NCBI RefSeq assembly: GCF_002000055.1
Contig: NZ_MVBD01000009.1
Location: 148,858 to 212,857, forward strand
Source: Marinicella sediminis
Lineage (GTDB): Bacteria > Pseudomonadota > Gammaproteobacteria > Xanthomonadales > Marinicellaceae
Length of the DNA stretch: 64,000 nucleotides
Reading direction: 5' to 3'
Under the pieces are notes generated by a model. The model was not told the DNA's origin and did not search any database. It saw only the letters and a program-made list of their open reading frames with translations. Of this stretch, positions 18,867-28,198 are shown one piece after another; within the stretch, counting starts at the first letter, position 1; every line of letters begins with the position of its first letter. Both the position numbers and the translations under genes were made by a program.

Positions 18867-20291
18867 TTAATGACTACTGGAAGGTGATGATGTGGTTTTG
18901 AAATTCAATTCGTGCTCAACCAAACCAAACCCAGTAAGCGACTTAAACCCGAGGCCAGTGAGGACCAGTTGATAGTCTTTGTCTGGAACTAAGCTGATTT
19001 CAATGGTCACCGATTTGCGGTCATCTGCAAAACTGACCTGATCGATTGCTGGATAGGCTTCCCGGCCTTTTTTGCCAAAATGGAATGAATAAGATCCCCT
19101 CATGACTCTGTCAAAGGTGAATGTGATCCGGGAGATGTCTGGATCAACATCAGTGGATTGGTTGATGTCCGGTGTCACAGAGACCACTCTGGGTTTTTGG
19201 TCGGCCACTGTATTGACGAGCTTATCAATGTTCATTGTCGTATGCCGGAAAAAACCGACGATTTCAGGCATGAATGATTCAAGGGTTGGAAACTGTTTCC
19301 GGTTTTTGCTGTAGCGTTCCAGTTCATTGACCAGTTCTGCTGTCCACACAAAGCCTGAATCAAGTTGCTCAGCCAATTCCCTCTCGATTTCCTCTGTTGT
19401 GGCATCATGGTCGTTCAGGTATTTAATCACAGCGGCACGAACCAGAGCTTCGGAGAACATGGTCTGCCATTTGGTGTAGGCCTGTCTGCTCATTTGTGGT
19501 TCCAGCTTGTTGAATAAAAGCCGTCCATTGTCGGATAAATCTTTGGCATATCCTGCGACCAAATGGTTGATGAAGGAGTGGTTTATTTCGTGCAGGATGG
19601 TGGAAAAGTAATCTTTCTTTTCATAGATCGGCAAACCAGATTTGTCCATGGTCCAGGCGCCGATGATGCCATAAATAATGGTGGTACCATCAGCCAGTTG
19701 AACATTTGGTCCATAGTTATGACCGCCATTACCTACGGCATTCACCAGACGGTAAGCTCCTTTGGGCTGTTGGCCGTAAAATGATTGATACCAATTGAGG
19801 TTTAAATCATCATAAGAATGGCGGAACCGTTGAGCAACTTTTTGATACATCGCTGCCTGTTCAGTAAAAAACTGTTCACTGTTGGAGTCTCTGTAAAACT
19901 CATTCAACAGCTTGAGGAACGTCTTTGTGGTTGTTTTTTTCCAGCCTTCTGGTGTCCCTTGATTCGCCAGATTCAATAGTTGCATGTTGGGTGGTGGACT
20001 GATGCTGATGGCCATGTTCATGATGCGGTCATAACCCAGGCTGTCTTCATCCCGGACCTTTTTGATGAAGTTGATCAGTGGGTGGTTTTTATGCGGGTCA
20101 TAATGCTCTTCAATGTGGTCAACATATTGAACAAAGTCTTTCGAGCTATATTCGTGACTCTCGGCTAACCTGAAGACGATGCTGAGCAGTTCCACCCGCA
20201 AATCAACTTTGGGATCCTCCAGAATATTTTGTTCGCCGGCAAAGGCGTTGAATGAGGTGGTCAAAAAGAGTAAAGCCGTTATGATTTTCAT
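18867..20291 (-). CDS. DUF4932-type secreted zinc metalloprotease
   Basis: This 474-residue protein has a signal peptide (MKIITALLFLTTSFNAFAG). HEINH at 234-238 fits the zinc site HExxH, and FSEAL further on supplies a plausible glutamate ligand, as in gluzincin-like DUF4932 proteins. The last about 100 residues (PRVVSVTPDINQSTDVDPD onward) form a bacterial Ig-like domain of the Big_5 kind. The start is firm: AAGGAA lies 6 bases before the ATG. It is probably a periplasmic or secreted peptidase; the substrate is unknown. It is a single gene. Confidence 0.75.
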   Translation of the reverse strand: MKIITALLFLTTSFNAFAGEQNILEDPKVDLRVELLSIVFRLAESHEYSSKDFVQYVDHIEEHYDPHKNHPLINFIKKVRDEDSLGYDRIMNMAISISPPPNMQLLNLANQGTPEGWKKTTTKTFLKLLNEFYRDSNSEQFFTEQAAMYQKVAQRFRHSYDDLNLNWYQSFYGQQPKGAYRLVNAVGNGGHNYGPNVQLADGTTIIYGIIGAWTMDKSGLPIYEKKDYFSTILHEINHSFINHLVAGYAKDLSDNGRLLFNKLEPQMSRQAYTKWQTMFSEALVRAAVIKYLNDHDATTEEIERELAEQLDSGFVWTAELVNELERYSKNRKQFPTLESFMPEIVGFFRHTTMNIDKLVNTVADQKPRVVSVTPDINQSTDVDPDISRITFTFDRVMRGSYSFHFGKKGREAYPAIDQVSFADDRKSVTIEISLVPDKDYQLVLTGLGFKSLTGFGLVEHELNFKTTSSPSSSH

Positions 20292-20564
20292 GATGAGTTC
20301 CTTTAGCTGTTAAGGGGAAAATGATTGGTCGAGCCTTGGCAGATATACATGTTTGTCTAATGATCATAGATGACTTATCGACCACCGAAAAGCACAAAGG
20401 TTCTTGTGGCTTACAAATTGGAAGCTCAACACACAGCCCGTTTAATGACAGGAAACCCTTCGATAAAGAGCGACGGAACATAGCTGGAAAGGCCGTGCGG
20501 GCACTTTCCATAGTGGTATGGCGTGAGAATTGTAGACGCTTTCAATCTGAAAATATCATCATAA

Positions 20565-21143
20565 ACATGGTGCGATAATTGGGAGATAGGTCATACCCAT
20601 GGATATTTTTTTAATCAAATCAGAACACATTTACACCATAAAGTTAAGACCAGTAAAAATCGGATATGGTTAGCCAGTGCTTATTTTGTGCCTTCTTTAA
20701 AATTACGCCGATTATTAATACACGCTGCCAAACGAGGTGTTGATATAAAACTGATGGTGCCAGGGAAAAGGACGGACAGCATGATGTCTCGATACATTGG
20801 TCAAGGATACTACAAAAAATTTCTTAAAAACAATATTAAAATTTATGAATACCAAAACCATTTTATACACAGTAAGGTAATTATAGTAGATGATTGGGTT
20901 ACCATAGGCTCGTCCAATTTTGATCTGTGGAGTGCCAAGTGGAATTTAGAAGCAAACCAAGAAATTAAAGACCCAATATTTACACAGAAAATCCCTTTGA
21001 TGTATGAAAGTGATATATTGAGCTGCAATGAGATCACACAAAATATGTGGCAAAAGCGGACTTTTACTTTGAAATTAAAAATCTATATTTGGAAATATAT
21101 AGGTAAATTCATAACTATAACAGGCTTGAATGGTCGAGAATAA
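20565..21143 (+). pseudogene. truncated phospholipase D / cardiolipin synthase-like
   Basis: The frame opens after a stop at 20562 and has no credible start, but from 20601 it reads as the second half of a PLD-superfamily enzyme. RIWLASAYFVPS and AAKRGVDIKLMVPG are typical, followed by HSKVIIVDD with GSSNFD, a full HKD motif (HxK, D, GSxN). The first HKD motif and N-terminus are missing. The base composition is far more AT-rich than its neighbours, so this is likely a decayed fragment acquired by transfer. A frame just upstream (20321-20578) contains LMIIDD and GLQIGSS, which might be the shifted remains of the first HKD; that is weak. Cardiolipin synthases join phosphatidyl groups in the membrane. 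Confidence 0.65.
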
Positions 21144-21201
21144 AAATATTCTTATATTATTAAAAAACCCATATTTGGGGGGGGCTTACGCAGAACCCTT
21201 T

Positions 21202-21286
21202 AAAACCATGATTTTGGAATACTGAAAGAAATTAAGCTGTGGCCATTGTCTGAAGTGACTGTATGATATTTCTTAGGGAGTGCCTG
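21202..21286. repeat. 85-bp dispersed repeat, solo copy
   Basis: This stretch matches 59880-59964 and 60202-60286 with about four mismatches over 85 bases. In those places it is the upstream flank of the Y1 transposase gene. Here there is no transposase; the left side is unrelated and the right side abuts an IS110 fragment. Confidence 0.9.
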
Positions 21287-21366
21287 ATGTGATGAACGCC
21301 CCCAGTGACGGTATCTAAGTACCAGGCTTGTAAAATTACAAGGACAACTAACCGGAGACATTCATC

Positions 21367-21684
21367 ATGAAACATTGTAAATTATTATCCATCGACTTGG
21401 CAAAAACAGTCTTCCAACTGTGTGGCTTAGATCACAACCATCATGTCATCTTCAATAAGAAGGTCACACGATCCCAACTGATTAAACCAATTCTGGACAT
21501 TAAGCCTGATGCCATCGTCATGGAATCGTGTTATTCAGCCAATCATTGGGGCAGACAGTTCCAGTCTATGGGCTTTGAAGTCAGGCTGATTCCGCCACAA
21601 CACGTCAAACCCTTCGTCAAAGCCAACAAAAATGACCGGCATGATGCCCTGGCCATTGAGACAGAGATTTGTAGAAATTCATAA
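21367..21684 (+). pseudogene. IS110-family transposase, N-terminal fragment
   Basis: The 105 residues match the start of IS110-family DEDD transposases: LLSIDLAKTVFQ with the first Asp, VMESCYSANHWGR with the Glu, and PPQHVKPFVKANKNDRHDA with the last acidic pair. The frame then runs off into ETEICRNS and stops, whereas intact members are three times longer and carry a C-terminal serine-containing domain. It is therefore a dead 5' fragment. CCGGAGA upstream of the ATG is a good ribosome site. The 80 bases before the ATG (21287-21366) would include the element's left non-coding end, where IS110-group elements keep their guide RNA. Confidence 0.85.
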
Positions 21685-21733
21685 GATTATTTGAGTGTTT
21701 TGTTGTAAGATATATATCGATAGAATTCAACAG

Positions 21734-21758
21734 CATTCAGGTCAGTCAAACCTGAATG
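21734..21758 (+). promoter_or_regulatory. hairpin upstream of secreted-protein operon
   Basis: The perfect stem CATTCAGGT (21734-21742) / ACCTGAATG (21750-21758) with a 7-nt loop lies about 95 bases before the start at 21852. It has no T-run, so it may be an operator or leader structure. Confidence 0.35.
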
Positions 21759-21851
21759 GTTCATGGTGAGAAGTTGCCACAATGATCAGTGGTAACCATC
21801 ACGAGTTTGGTTGAATTGTTAGCTTAATTAAAGTCAGAGAAGGGGAAGTTT

Positions 21852-22733
21852 ATGTCCATCAGAACACAACAGGTATTTTTGATGACCGCATTGGTCTTTG
21901 GGTCGCATGCAGCACAGGCCCAGGTAAACCTCACCGAGGCAGAACAATCGGTTGTTGATCATTATAAAAACATGCAAAGCATGGGTTCTGAAGAACGTAA
22001 AACCTACCGTGAACAACTGTTTTCCGGTATGAGCCGATCGGAACAAAAAAGTTTTCAAGAAGCCTTTAAATCCATTCGCTCCCGCTTACCTGAATTGTTG
22101 GGCATTGAAGACACCGCCACTGAAACCAATAAAAACCAGGCCTCTGCAAACTCAGGGCAATCCGTTCGGGTTCCTGGTTCTGGCATTCAGTACGACTCGG
22201 GTAATACCACCGGAACCGCAGGTGTGGCCAGCCAAATGGTTGGAAACCGCTATGATACCGCCATTAACACGATGGGTACCGCTTGTTGTTCACCGGTCGA
22301 AACTTCTGGCACCATCACCATGGCCACCTTTGAAATGGTTAATACTTTCTTCGGATCGGCGGTATTCAGTGTTTATTCTAATGTGGTGGGTACAGGTGCT
22401 GTACAAGTGACTTCGATGGCATACCCAGGACTGATGACTGGATTAAACACCATCACCCTTGGTGGCGGCGGCACAGCCAACGCCTATGCCAACGGCTCAT
22501 TCCTGGCTGGTATTTGGCAGTTTGACCCAACCATGACTGCGATTGGTGTCGATACCGGTACCACCGGCGGACAAGGCCATCACGGTATCAGCCTGAATGA
22601 TGGCGCCATGGGCACCATGCTGACCAATTTAAACAGCCTGAACGCCGTTATGCGCCTGCAGGGGAATCTGGTCACCGCTTCAGTTCCTGTTGAGCTGATC
22701 GACTTCACCATTGAAGAAGACCAGGATCAGTAA
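21852..22733 (+). CDS. secreted protein of unknown function
   Basis: This 293-residue protein has a signal peptide ending near AAQAQ. A helical, charged stretch at about 25-80 is followed by a long Gly/Thr/Ala/Met-rich beta region with a Cys-Cys pair (GTACCSPVE) and GGQGHHG, then an acidic tail. The ribosome site GGGGAAG is 5 bases before the ATG. It begins a plus-strand run with the sulfatase-like gene (30-base gap) and a PpiC gene (ATGA overlap), so it may be a client of those exported enzymes. No family is recognised. Confidence 0.7.
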   Translation: MSIRTQQVFLMTALVFGSHAAQAQVNLTEAEQSVVDHYKNMQSMGSEERKTYREQLFSGMSRSEQKSFQEAFKSIRSRLPELLGIEDTATETNKNQASANSGQSVRVPGSGIQYDSGNTTGTAGVASQMVGNRYDTAINTMGTACCSPVETSGTITMATFEMVNTFFGSAVFSVYSNVVGTGAVQVTSMAYPGLMTGLNTITLGGGGTANAYANGSFLAGIWQFDPTMTAIGVDTGTTGGQGHHGISLNDGAMGTMLTNLNSLNAVMRLQGNLVTASVPVELIDFTIEEDQDQ

Positions 22734-22763
22734 CACTTTATCAATCATTCAAGAACATCATTT

Positions 22764-24896
22764 ATGAAAACCAAATGGTTTATGAATTTGGTGTTTTTGG
22801 CTGCCTTTTTGATCATCACCGGGTGTGATGAACGCAGTCCGGAACCCACCTTCAATGTACTGATTGTGACCTTTGACACCACCCGGGCTGATCACATCGG
22901 TACTTATGGCAAGTCAGATGCCCTGACCCCCAACCTTGATGAATTGGCTTCAGATGGGGTGGTTTATGAGCGTGCCGTGACCCACATCCCGATCACCTTG
23001 CCATCTCACAGCAGTATGTTCACGGGGAAGGTGCCATTCACCCATGGAGTCAGGGACAACGGACTGTTTTCTCTGGGACCGGAACAATTGACCTTGGCCG
23101 AAATCCTGAAAAACACTGGCTATGAAACCGGGGCAGCCATTGGTTCATTTCCCCTCACGTCTCAATTTGGCATTGATCAGGGTTTTGATTACTACAACGA
23201 ACACATCACTCAGAAGTATGAAGATGTGCATGGTGAGCGCACCATACCTAAACATCAGTTGTTTTTTGATGAGCGACCTGCCGGCGCAGTCAATGAAGCA
23301 ATCATGCCGTGGATCAGGTACCACCACAACAAACCTTTCTTCGCCTGGCTGCACTATTTTGACCCCCACCATCCACATGAACCACCTGCACCCTATGATC
23401 AGTCATTCATCCATGATCTGTATTCCGGAGAAATTGCCTATTCGGATGAAGCGTTTGGGATGTTGATTGACCAGTTGAAACAATTGGGGGTCTATGACAA
23501 CACACTCATTGTATTCACCTCTGATCATGGAGAAGGTAATGGAGAGCACAATGAAGCAACCCATTCATTGTTGATTTACAACGCCACCCAACATGTTCCG
23601 CTGATCATCAAGTACCCGAATCAGGAACATGCCGGAACCCGAATCAAGCAATGGGTTGGCTTGGTGGATATTTTCCCCACAGTGCTGGATGTGCTAGGTC
23701 TTGAGGTACCTGAAGACATTCAAGGACAGGTGTTGGCACGTGCAGATCAGCCCGTTGATACCAACGCGGAGATATACCTGGAAACCCTCTCACCAAGGTT
23801 TTCCCGTGGTTGGGGTGAACAGCGGGGCATCATCAAAAACGAACACAAATACATCCATGGCCCCCGCCAGGAACTCTATAACCTGATTGATGACCCCCGG
23901 GAATTGAACAACATCATCGATCAGCATCAAGCGCTGGCCAATAACCTCAAGTCCGATTTGCAGGATTATTTGGATGAGTATCAAATCACTGGGATGAATG
24001 CCTCCATCAATGTGGACAGCCAAACCTTGAATACCCTCAGAGGTTTGGGATACGTTCAATCCAGTGGTGATATGGTTGATGTCATAGAAGAAAAACTGAG
24101 TGAAGCGGGTGATCCTCCACAAGATCATGTGGGCACCATCAGTATTTATTCTCACGCCAAAAATTTATTATTCCAGGGCGAATACATTGAAGCCAACCGC
24201 TATTTACAATCTTTGTTGAATCTTGAGCCGGATAATCTGGCGTATTTGGAATTGAAAATTCAAGCAGACATTCAATTGGGTGCTTTGGAGTCGGCAAAAA
24301 ATCACCTTAAATCTTTGCCCAATGACCTGCATGGCACCTTATCACCAGCTAAGCGCTTAAGCCTTTTGGGGCGCATCGCGTTGGCTCAAGGAGACCACAA
24401 TTCCGCACAAAGACTTCTGGCTGATGCTGAAAACCTCGAACCCAGCATCAGTGGTCAATTACAGTTGGCCACAATTGCTGAGCAGAACAACCAATCGGAG
24501 CTGGCCCAAAAACACCTTGAACGGGCTTTAAGCCTCGAAGAAAACAATGTAGAAGTGCTCAACACTCTGGCGATAAACCATTCAAAAAGAGGTGATTGGC
24601 TGGCAGCTGAACAATACTTCTCACAGGCCATTGAGCATCATCCTTACCATCAGTTAACTCATTACAATTACGGTGTTTTCTTATATGAAGTGGCCGATTA
24701 TGAGTCTGCATTGAAAGCCTTTGAGCAAGCGATCCGTTTACAAGACAACTACCCCAAGGCCTTATTTGCCATCATCGAAACCCATATGGCCCTGGGACAA
24801 CCTGCCAAAGCCCATCATTGGTATGACCATTTTGAAATGGTGAATCCGAACCACACCTTGTTTGCCAAAGCGCAAAACCTGTTGGAAACTAAATGA
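22764..24896 (+). CDS. sulfatase-like hydrolase lipoprotein with TPR domain
   Basis: This 710-residue protein has a lipobox, ITGCDE. Asp at +2 would favour inner-membrane retention under the E. coli Lol rule. Residues 30-400 are an alkaline-phosphatase-superfamily sulfatase fold: VTFDTTRADHIGTYG (metal Asp), TLPSHSSMFTG near 78, and TSDHGEGNGEH near 253. The nucleophile position is Thr78, not Cys or Ser of the formylglycine motif CxPSR, so classic sulfatase maturation is not expected. A phosphotransferase or phosphodiesterase activity is equally possible. From about 450 the protein is a TPR array. The stop overlaps the PpiC start by 4 bases, implying coupled translation. Confidence 0.85.
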   Translation: MKTKWFMNLVFLAAFLIITGCDERSPEPTFNVLIVTFDTTRADHIGTYGKSDALTPNLDELASDGVVYERAVTHIPITLPSHSSMFTGKVPFTHGVRDNGLFSLGPEQLTLAEILKNTGYETGAAIGSFPLTSQFGIDQGFDYYNEHITQKYEDVHGERTIPKHQLFFDERPAGAVNEAIMPWIRYHHNKPFFAWLHYFDPHHPHEPPAPYDQSFIHDLYSGEIAYSDEAFGMLIDQLKQLGVYDNTLIVFTSDHGEGNGEHNEATHSLLIYNATQHVPLIIKYPNQEHAGTRIKQWVGLVDIFPTVLDVLGLEVPEDIQGQVLARADQPVDTNAEIYLETLSPRFSRGWGEQRGIIKNEHKYIHGPRQELYNLIDDPRELNNIIDQHQALANNLKSDLQDYLDEYQITGMNASINVDSQTLNTLRGLGYVQSSGDMVDVIEEKLSEAGDPPQDHVGTISIYSHAKNLLFQGEYIEANRYLQSLLNLEPDNLAYLELKIQADIQLGALESAKNHLKSLPNDLHGTLSPAKRLSLLGRIALAQGDHNSAQRLLADAENLEPSISGQLQLATIAEQNNQSELAQKHLERALSLEENNVEVLNTLAINHSKRGDWLAAEQYFSQAIEHHPYHQLTHYNYGVFLYEVADYESALKAFEQAIRLQDNYPKALFAIIETHMALGQPAKAHHWYDHFEMVNPNHTLFAKAQNLLETK

Positions 24897-26554
24897 AACA
24901 AATCATAATAATCTCCATGCTGTTTTTACTGAGTGCTTGTGGAACACATGATCAAAAACGTCTGTCTGATGATGTCGTGTTGGCCAGTTCTCAAGAGCTG
25001 TCTGTGACATTGGCTGAATTACGTGAGCACATCACCGATTTACCTGTTCATCTGCGATGGAACAGCGAACTGGATCCCCAGCAATGGTATGCTGATCAAA
25101 TCAATTTGATCATGATTCAAAAGTTACTGCTCACAGAAGCGAAGTTGATCGGATATGAGCAAGATCCGAAATACCTCAACAAAGTCAGAAACCTGGAGCG
25201 TATGGTTTATTCAAGCCAATATTTGAATGAATTTCAGCCACCACAAAAACCCAGTGAAGCGGAATTGAAAAATCATTATGAGGAACATTTGGATGAATTT
25301 GTGTTTCCCGAGTCCCGGCGGGTTTTTCACATATTTCAATCCCATAAAGAGGGTGTGGAAACCACCAAACAACGCATGCAGTCATTGCGCAATCGACTGA
25401 TAAAAGGGGAGAACATTCAGTTATTGGCCCCGGAATATTCTGAATCAGAATCAAGACACAAAAAGGGATTGATTGGTTTGATCAAACAAGGGGATTTGTC
25501 TGCTGATTTTGATCGGGTGGTGTTCAAACTCAACATCAACCAACCCAGCGAACTCATCAGAACTGCTGATGGGTACCACATTTTTGTGGTTTCAGAAGTG
25601 TTGCCTGCACAGTCTTACTCTTTTGAGTCCGTGCAGGGAATGATCTTGCAGCGACTACAGGTTCAGCACACTTTGGCATTTATCCAGGAAAAGGCCGAAT
25701 TACTGGAACCACCTGAACCATTTATGGTGCCTGATATGGATCAACTGCAGCAATTGATGCGTCAGGGCAATCCGCAAGCACCTTTGATTCAAGTGGGCAA
25801 CTATTCAAAGCCCATGGCACAGTTCATGTTTGAGATGAGGGAAATGCAGGCTAAGATGGGCGCAGTACGCGACCCCCAAATGGGGCTGAAAATGCTGACA
25901 GAGACTGCTTATCGTGAGTGGATTTACCAACACATGCAAGCTGAACAAGCCACACCTGCACATCCTGATCGATTGGCCAAGGCCAAAGAGGACCTACTGA
26001 TTGATGAATACAGGCCCGTAAAGTTACGGGCATACGTGAATCAAAATCCTCAATTATTGAATGACTACTTTGCGGGAAATGAGATGCGATTTTCAACACC
26101 CGTGATGGTTCAGTTGAAACGTTTGCAAATTCCCATCGAAGAGGGGATTAATTTGATGCCTGATCTAGAACAGTTGATCAGTCGACTGGATCTGGGTGAA
26201 GTTAAATTGGAAGAGGTGGCTGAGCAATACCAAGGCCAGGTTCAGCCCTTACCTCTGATGAATGCACAAAACCTGAAACGGATTGACCCAAGGATGCTCA
26301 GATTTGCTTTTTTGCTGAACCCTCAGGAACATACACCACCGTACCGTACAGAGAACCATTACATTATCCTCAAACTCATTGAAAGGAAAGAAGCCAAAGT
26401 TCAGCCTTTGGCCACGATCAGAGATCAGGTGATGAATCAATTCATTCGCTCTCATTCAGCTGATTTGTTTTCTCAGCTCAAAGAACAACTGCTCTCTGAA
26501 GTCAAAATCCATCGTACGCTGTTGAGTGATGTACACCTGTCACTGCAACAGTGA
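24893..26554 (+). CDS. PpiC/parvulin-like peptidyl-prolyl isomerase lipoprotein
   Basis: This 553-residue lipoprotein (LLSACGTH) has an N-terminal SurA-like helical region. A parvulin domain follows at about 138-240 (RRVFHIF, YSESESRHKKGLIGLI, ADGYHIFVV). A second, more degenerate parvulin-like unit lies at about 405-500 (VMVQLKRLQI, NHYIILKL). It probably assists folding of exported proteins in the periplasm. It is coupled to the sulfatase-like gene by ATGA. It is a paralogue in layout of the convergent gene ending at 26561, and the two stops are 6 bases apart. Confidence 0.85.
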   Translation: MKQIIIISMLFLLSACGTHDQKRLSDDVVLASSQELSVTLAELREHITDLPVHLRWNSELDPQQWYADQINLIMIQKLLLTEAKLIGYEQDPKYLNKVRNLERMVYSSQYLNEFQPPQKPSEAELKNHYEEHLDEFVFPESRRVFHIFQSHKEGVETTKQRMQSLRNRLIKGENIQLLAPEYSESESRHKKGLIGLIKQGDLSADFDRVVFKLNINQPSELIRTADGYHIFVVSEVLPAQSYSFESVQGMILQRLQVQHTLAFIQEKAELLEPPEPFMVPDMDQLQQLMRQGNPQAPLIQVGNYSKPMAQFMFEMREMQAKMGAVRDPQMGLKMLTETAYREWIYQHMQAEQATPAHPDRLAKAKEDLLIDEYRPVKLRAYVNQNPQLLNDYFAGNEMRFSTPVMVQLKRLQIPIEEGINLMPDLEQLISRLDLGEVKLEEVAEQYQGQVQPLPLMNAQNLKRIDPRMLRFAFLLNPQEHTPPYRTENHYIILKLIERKEAKVQPLATIRDQVMNQFIRSHSADLFSQLKEQLLSEVKIHRTLLSDVHLSLQQ

Positions 26555-26560
26555 ACGACA

Positions 26561-28198
26561 TCAATCCAGATAATAGGTGATGTCTTGTGCTTGCAGCAAT
26601 TTGGTGGTGATCGCCGTTTTCAGTTGAGATTTTTGATTCGCCAACAGTTCTTTGCGGATGATGCCTTGAGCTTCTGAAAACGTCATCAAACGATTAGCCT
26701 GAACATCATCCAATCGCAGGATCCACACATAACCTTGTTCAGTCTCAACCAAACCACTGTATTGGCCAGCATCAATTCTGAGCAGTGCCCGCATCAAATC
26801 AATCCCCAAAACCTGTCCCAGACGGTTTTTGCCTATGGTGCCAATCAGACCATCTGGATAACGATCTGCAAATGCCGAATATTGATTGGCTGTGGTGGCA
26901 AAATCCACAGAGCCATGATTGATTTCATGCAGTAATTCAGCCGCTTTTTGATGCGCCAGAATTCGATTGCCATTAATAGCTATGGCCAAACCAGAAACGG
27001 TGTATTGAGCTGGTAAGACATATGAATCAGGGTGGTTTTGAAACTGATCTTCGATGTCTTTAAGATGGGGTTCCGATAATTCCTTTGCGATCAATTGCCG
27101 GAGAATGTGTTCGGCCGAGCGTTGTGTCACCAAGGACTCACCTGCCAAAACCCATGAACTGCGGATATCAACACCGGTGGCATCAAACATGGCTCGCTTG
27201 ATGGCGTAGGCTTCAATGCGCTGTCGATGTGACTGTTCGAATTCAGATTTCCAGGGTTTTTGTCGAAGATTCTGTCCCAACAACCAACCCAATTCCCTGG
27301 TATTGAGTCTCCATTGATTGGTGATCACTTGCGCTTCTGAATCGATCAGTTTCTCACCAGTTTTTGGCCATTTTATGTTCAGCTTCAATGCCGTCAGAAA
27401 ATTGTTTTGCAGGAACTGCCATTGGGCATTGAATGCCTTGTTTTTGACCTGTTGGGTGGCACGTTTCATCAGTTTTTGATCACTTAATACCGAAGCTGAT
27501 ATGTGTCTTTCACAATAAAACAACATCACCCCATGACTGCTTTGAATGACTTCACTCATCTGATTGGGCTGCAGTTGCATCACCAATTCATCCAACTCAG
27601 CAGCCAGTAAGCCTGGAGGCACGTTACCGATCAATCCTTTTTGTAAGCGTGACTGTGAATCAGAATAATTGGTGGCGGCTGTTTTGAATCCATCGAGGTC
27701 ATTTATCTGAGTTCGCAGGTCTGTCATCCAGTCCAACAATTCACGTTTGTGTTTCGGGTCAGCATTTGGTGGATAACGTTTGAAAATTTGATACAAACGC
27801 AGTTTGGGCGGTCGTTTTGGACGGTTTTTTAATTCGTTAAAGCGTGCATTGATGGTAAGCGGATCTGGTTCAAGGACTTGTATCACCAATTGTTTATGGT
27901 GTTCAAACGCTTTCTGGTACAAAAACTCTTGGGCCTGAAAACGGATCTTATCTGCGTTGTCAGTTGAAAGGTGTTGATTGTGCTGTAATAAAACTTGTTC
28001 CAGAAAATACCCGTTGATGTAGCTTTTTATGTTCGCTGATCCGTTGAGGTTTCTTAATTTTGACCAGTGAGCAAAAGACTCAGCACTCAGCATGATGCTG
28101 CTATCATGGTTTTGGGCAATGAGTTTTGACGGCGGTTGCCGTTGGGTACAAGCAACTAACACCAAAGTGAATATGATTGTCAGATACAGTTTATTCAT
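26561..28198 (-). CDS. second PpiC-like peptidyl-prolyl isomerase lipoprotein
   Basis: This 545-residue lipoprotein (LVACTQRQ) has a parvulin domain at about 125-230 (LRLYQIFKRYP, YSDSQSRLQKGLIGNV, SHGVMLFYCE). A second, better kept one lies at about 395-500 (QYTVSGLAIAI, ADRYPDGLIGTIG, EQGYVWILRLDD). It shares the two-domain SurA-like plan with the convergent gene at 24893, so the pair may come from an old duplication. The ATG at 28198 is chosen because it begins the signal peptide directly; 28216 is an alternative. It overlaps the C25 peptidase gene by 8 bases and is probably co-transcribed with it. Confidence 0.83.
   Translation of the reverse strand: MNKLYLTIIFTLVLVACTQRQPPSKLIAQNHDSSIMLSAESFAHWSKLRNLNGSANIKSYINGYFLEQVLLQHNQHLSTDNADKIRFQAQEFLYQKAFEHHKQLVIQVLEPDPLTINARFNELKNRPKRPPKLRLYQIFKRYPPNADPKHKRELLDWMTDLRTQINDLDGFKTAATNYSDSQSRLQKGLIGNVPPGLLAAELDELVMQLQPNQMSEVIQSSHGVMLFYCERHISASVLSDQKLMKRATQQVKNKAFNAQWQFLQNNFLTALKLNIKWPKTGEKLIDSEAQVITNQWRLNTRELGWLLGQNLRQKPWKSEFEQSHRQRIEAYAIKRAMFDATGVDIRSSWVLAGESLVTQRSAEHILRQLIAKELSEPHLKDIEDQFQNHPDSYVLPAQYTVSGLAIAINGNRILAHQKAAELLHEINHGSVDFATTANQYSAFADRYPDGLIGTIGKNRLGQVLGIDLMRALLRIDAGQYSGLVETEQGYVWILRLDDVQANRLMTFSEAQGIIRKELLANQKSQLKTAITTKLLQAQDITYYLD

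Noticed and set aside
20321..20578. Frame with LMIIDD and GLQIGSS as first HKD of a PLD enzyme
   Set aside because: The Lys of HxK is missing and the spacing to the GS segment is off; kept only as a weak hint.
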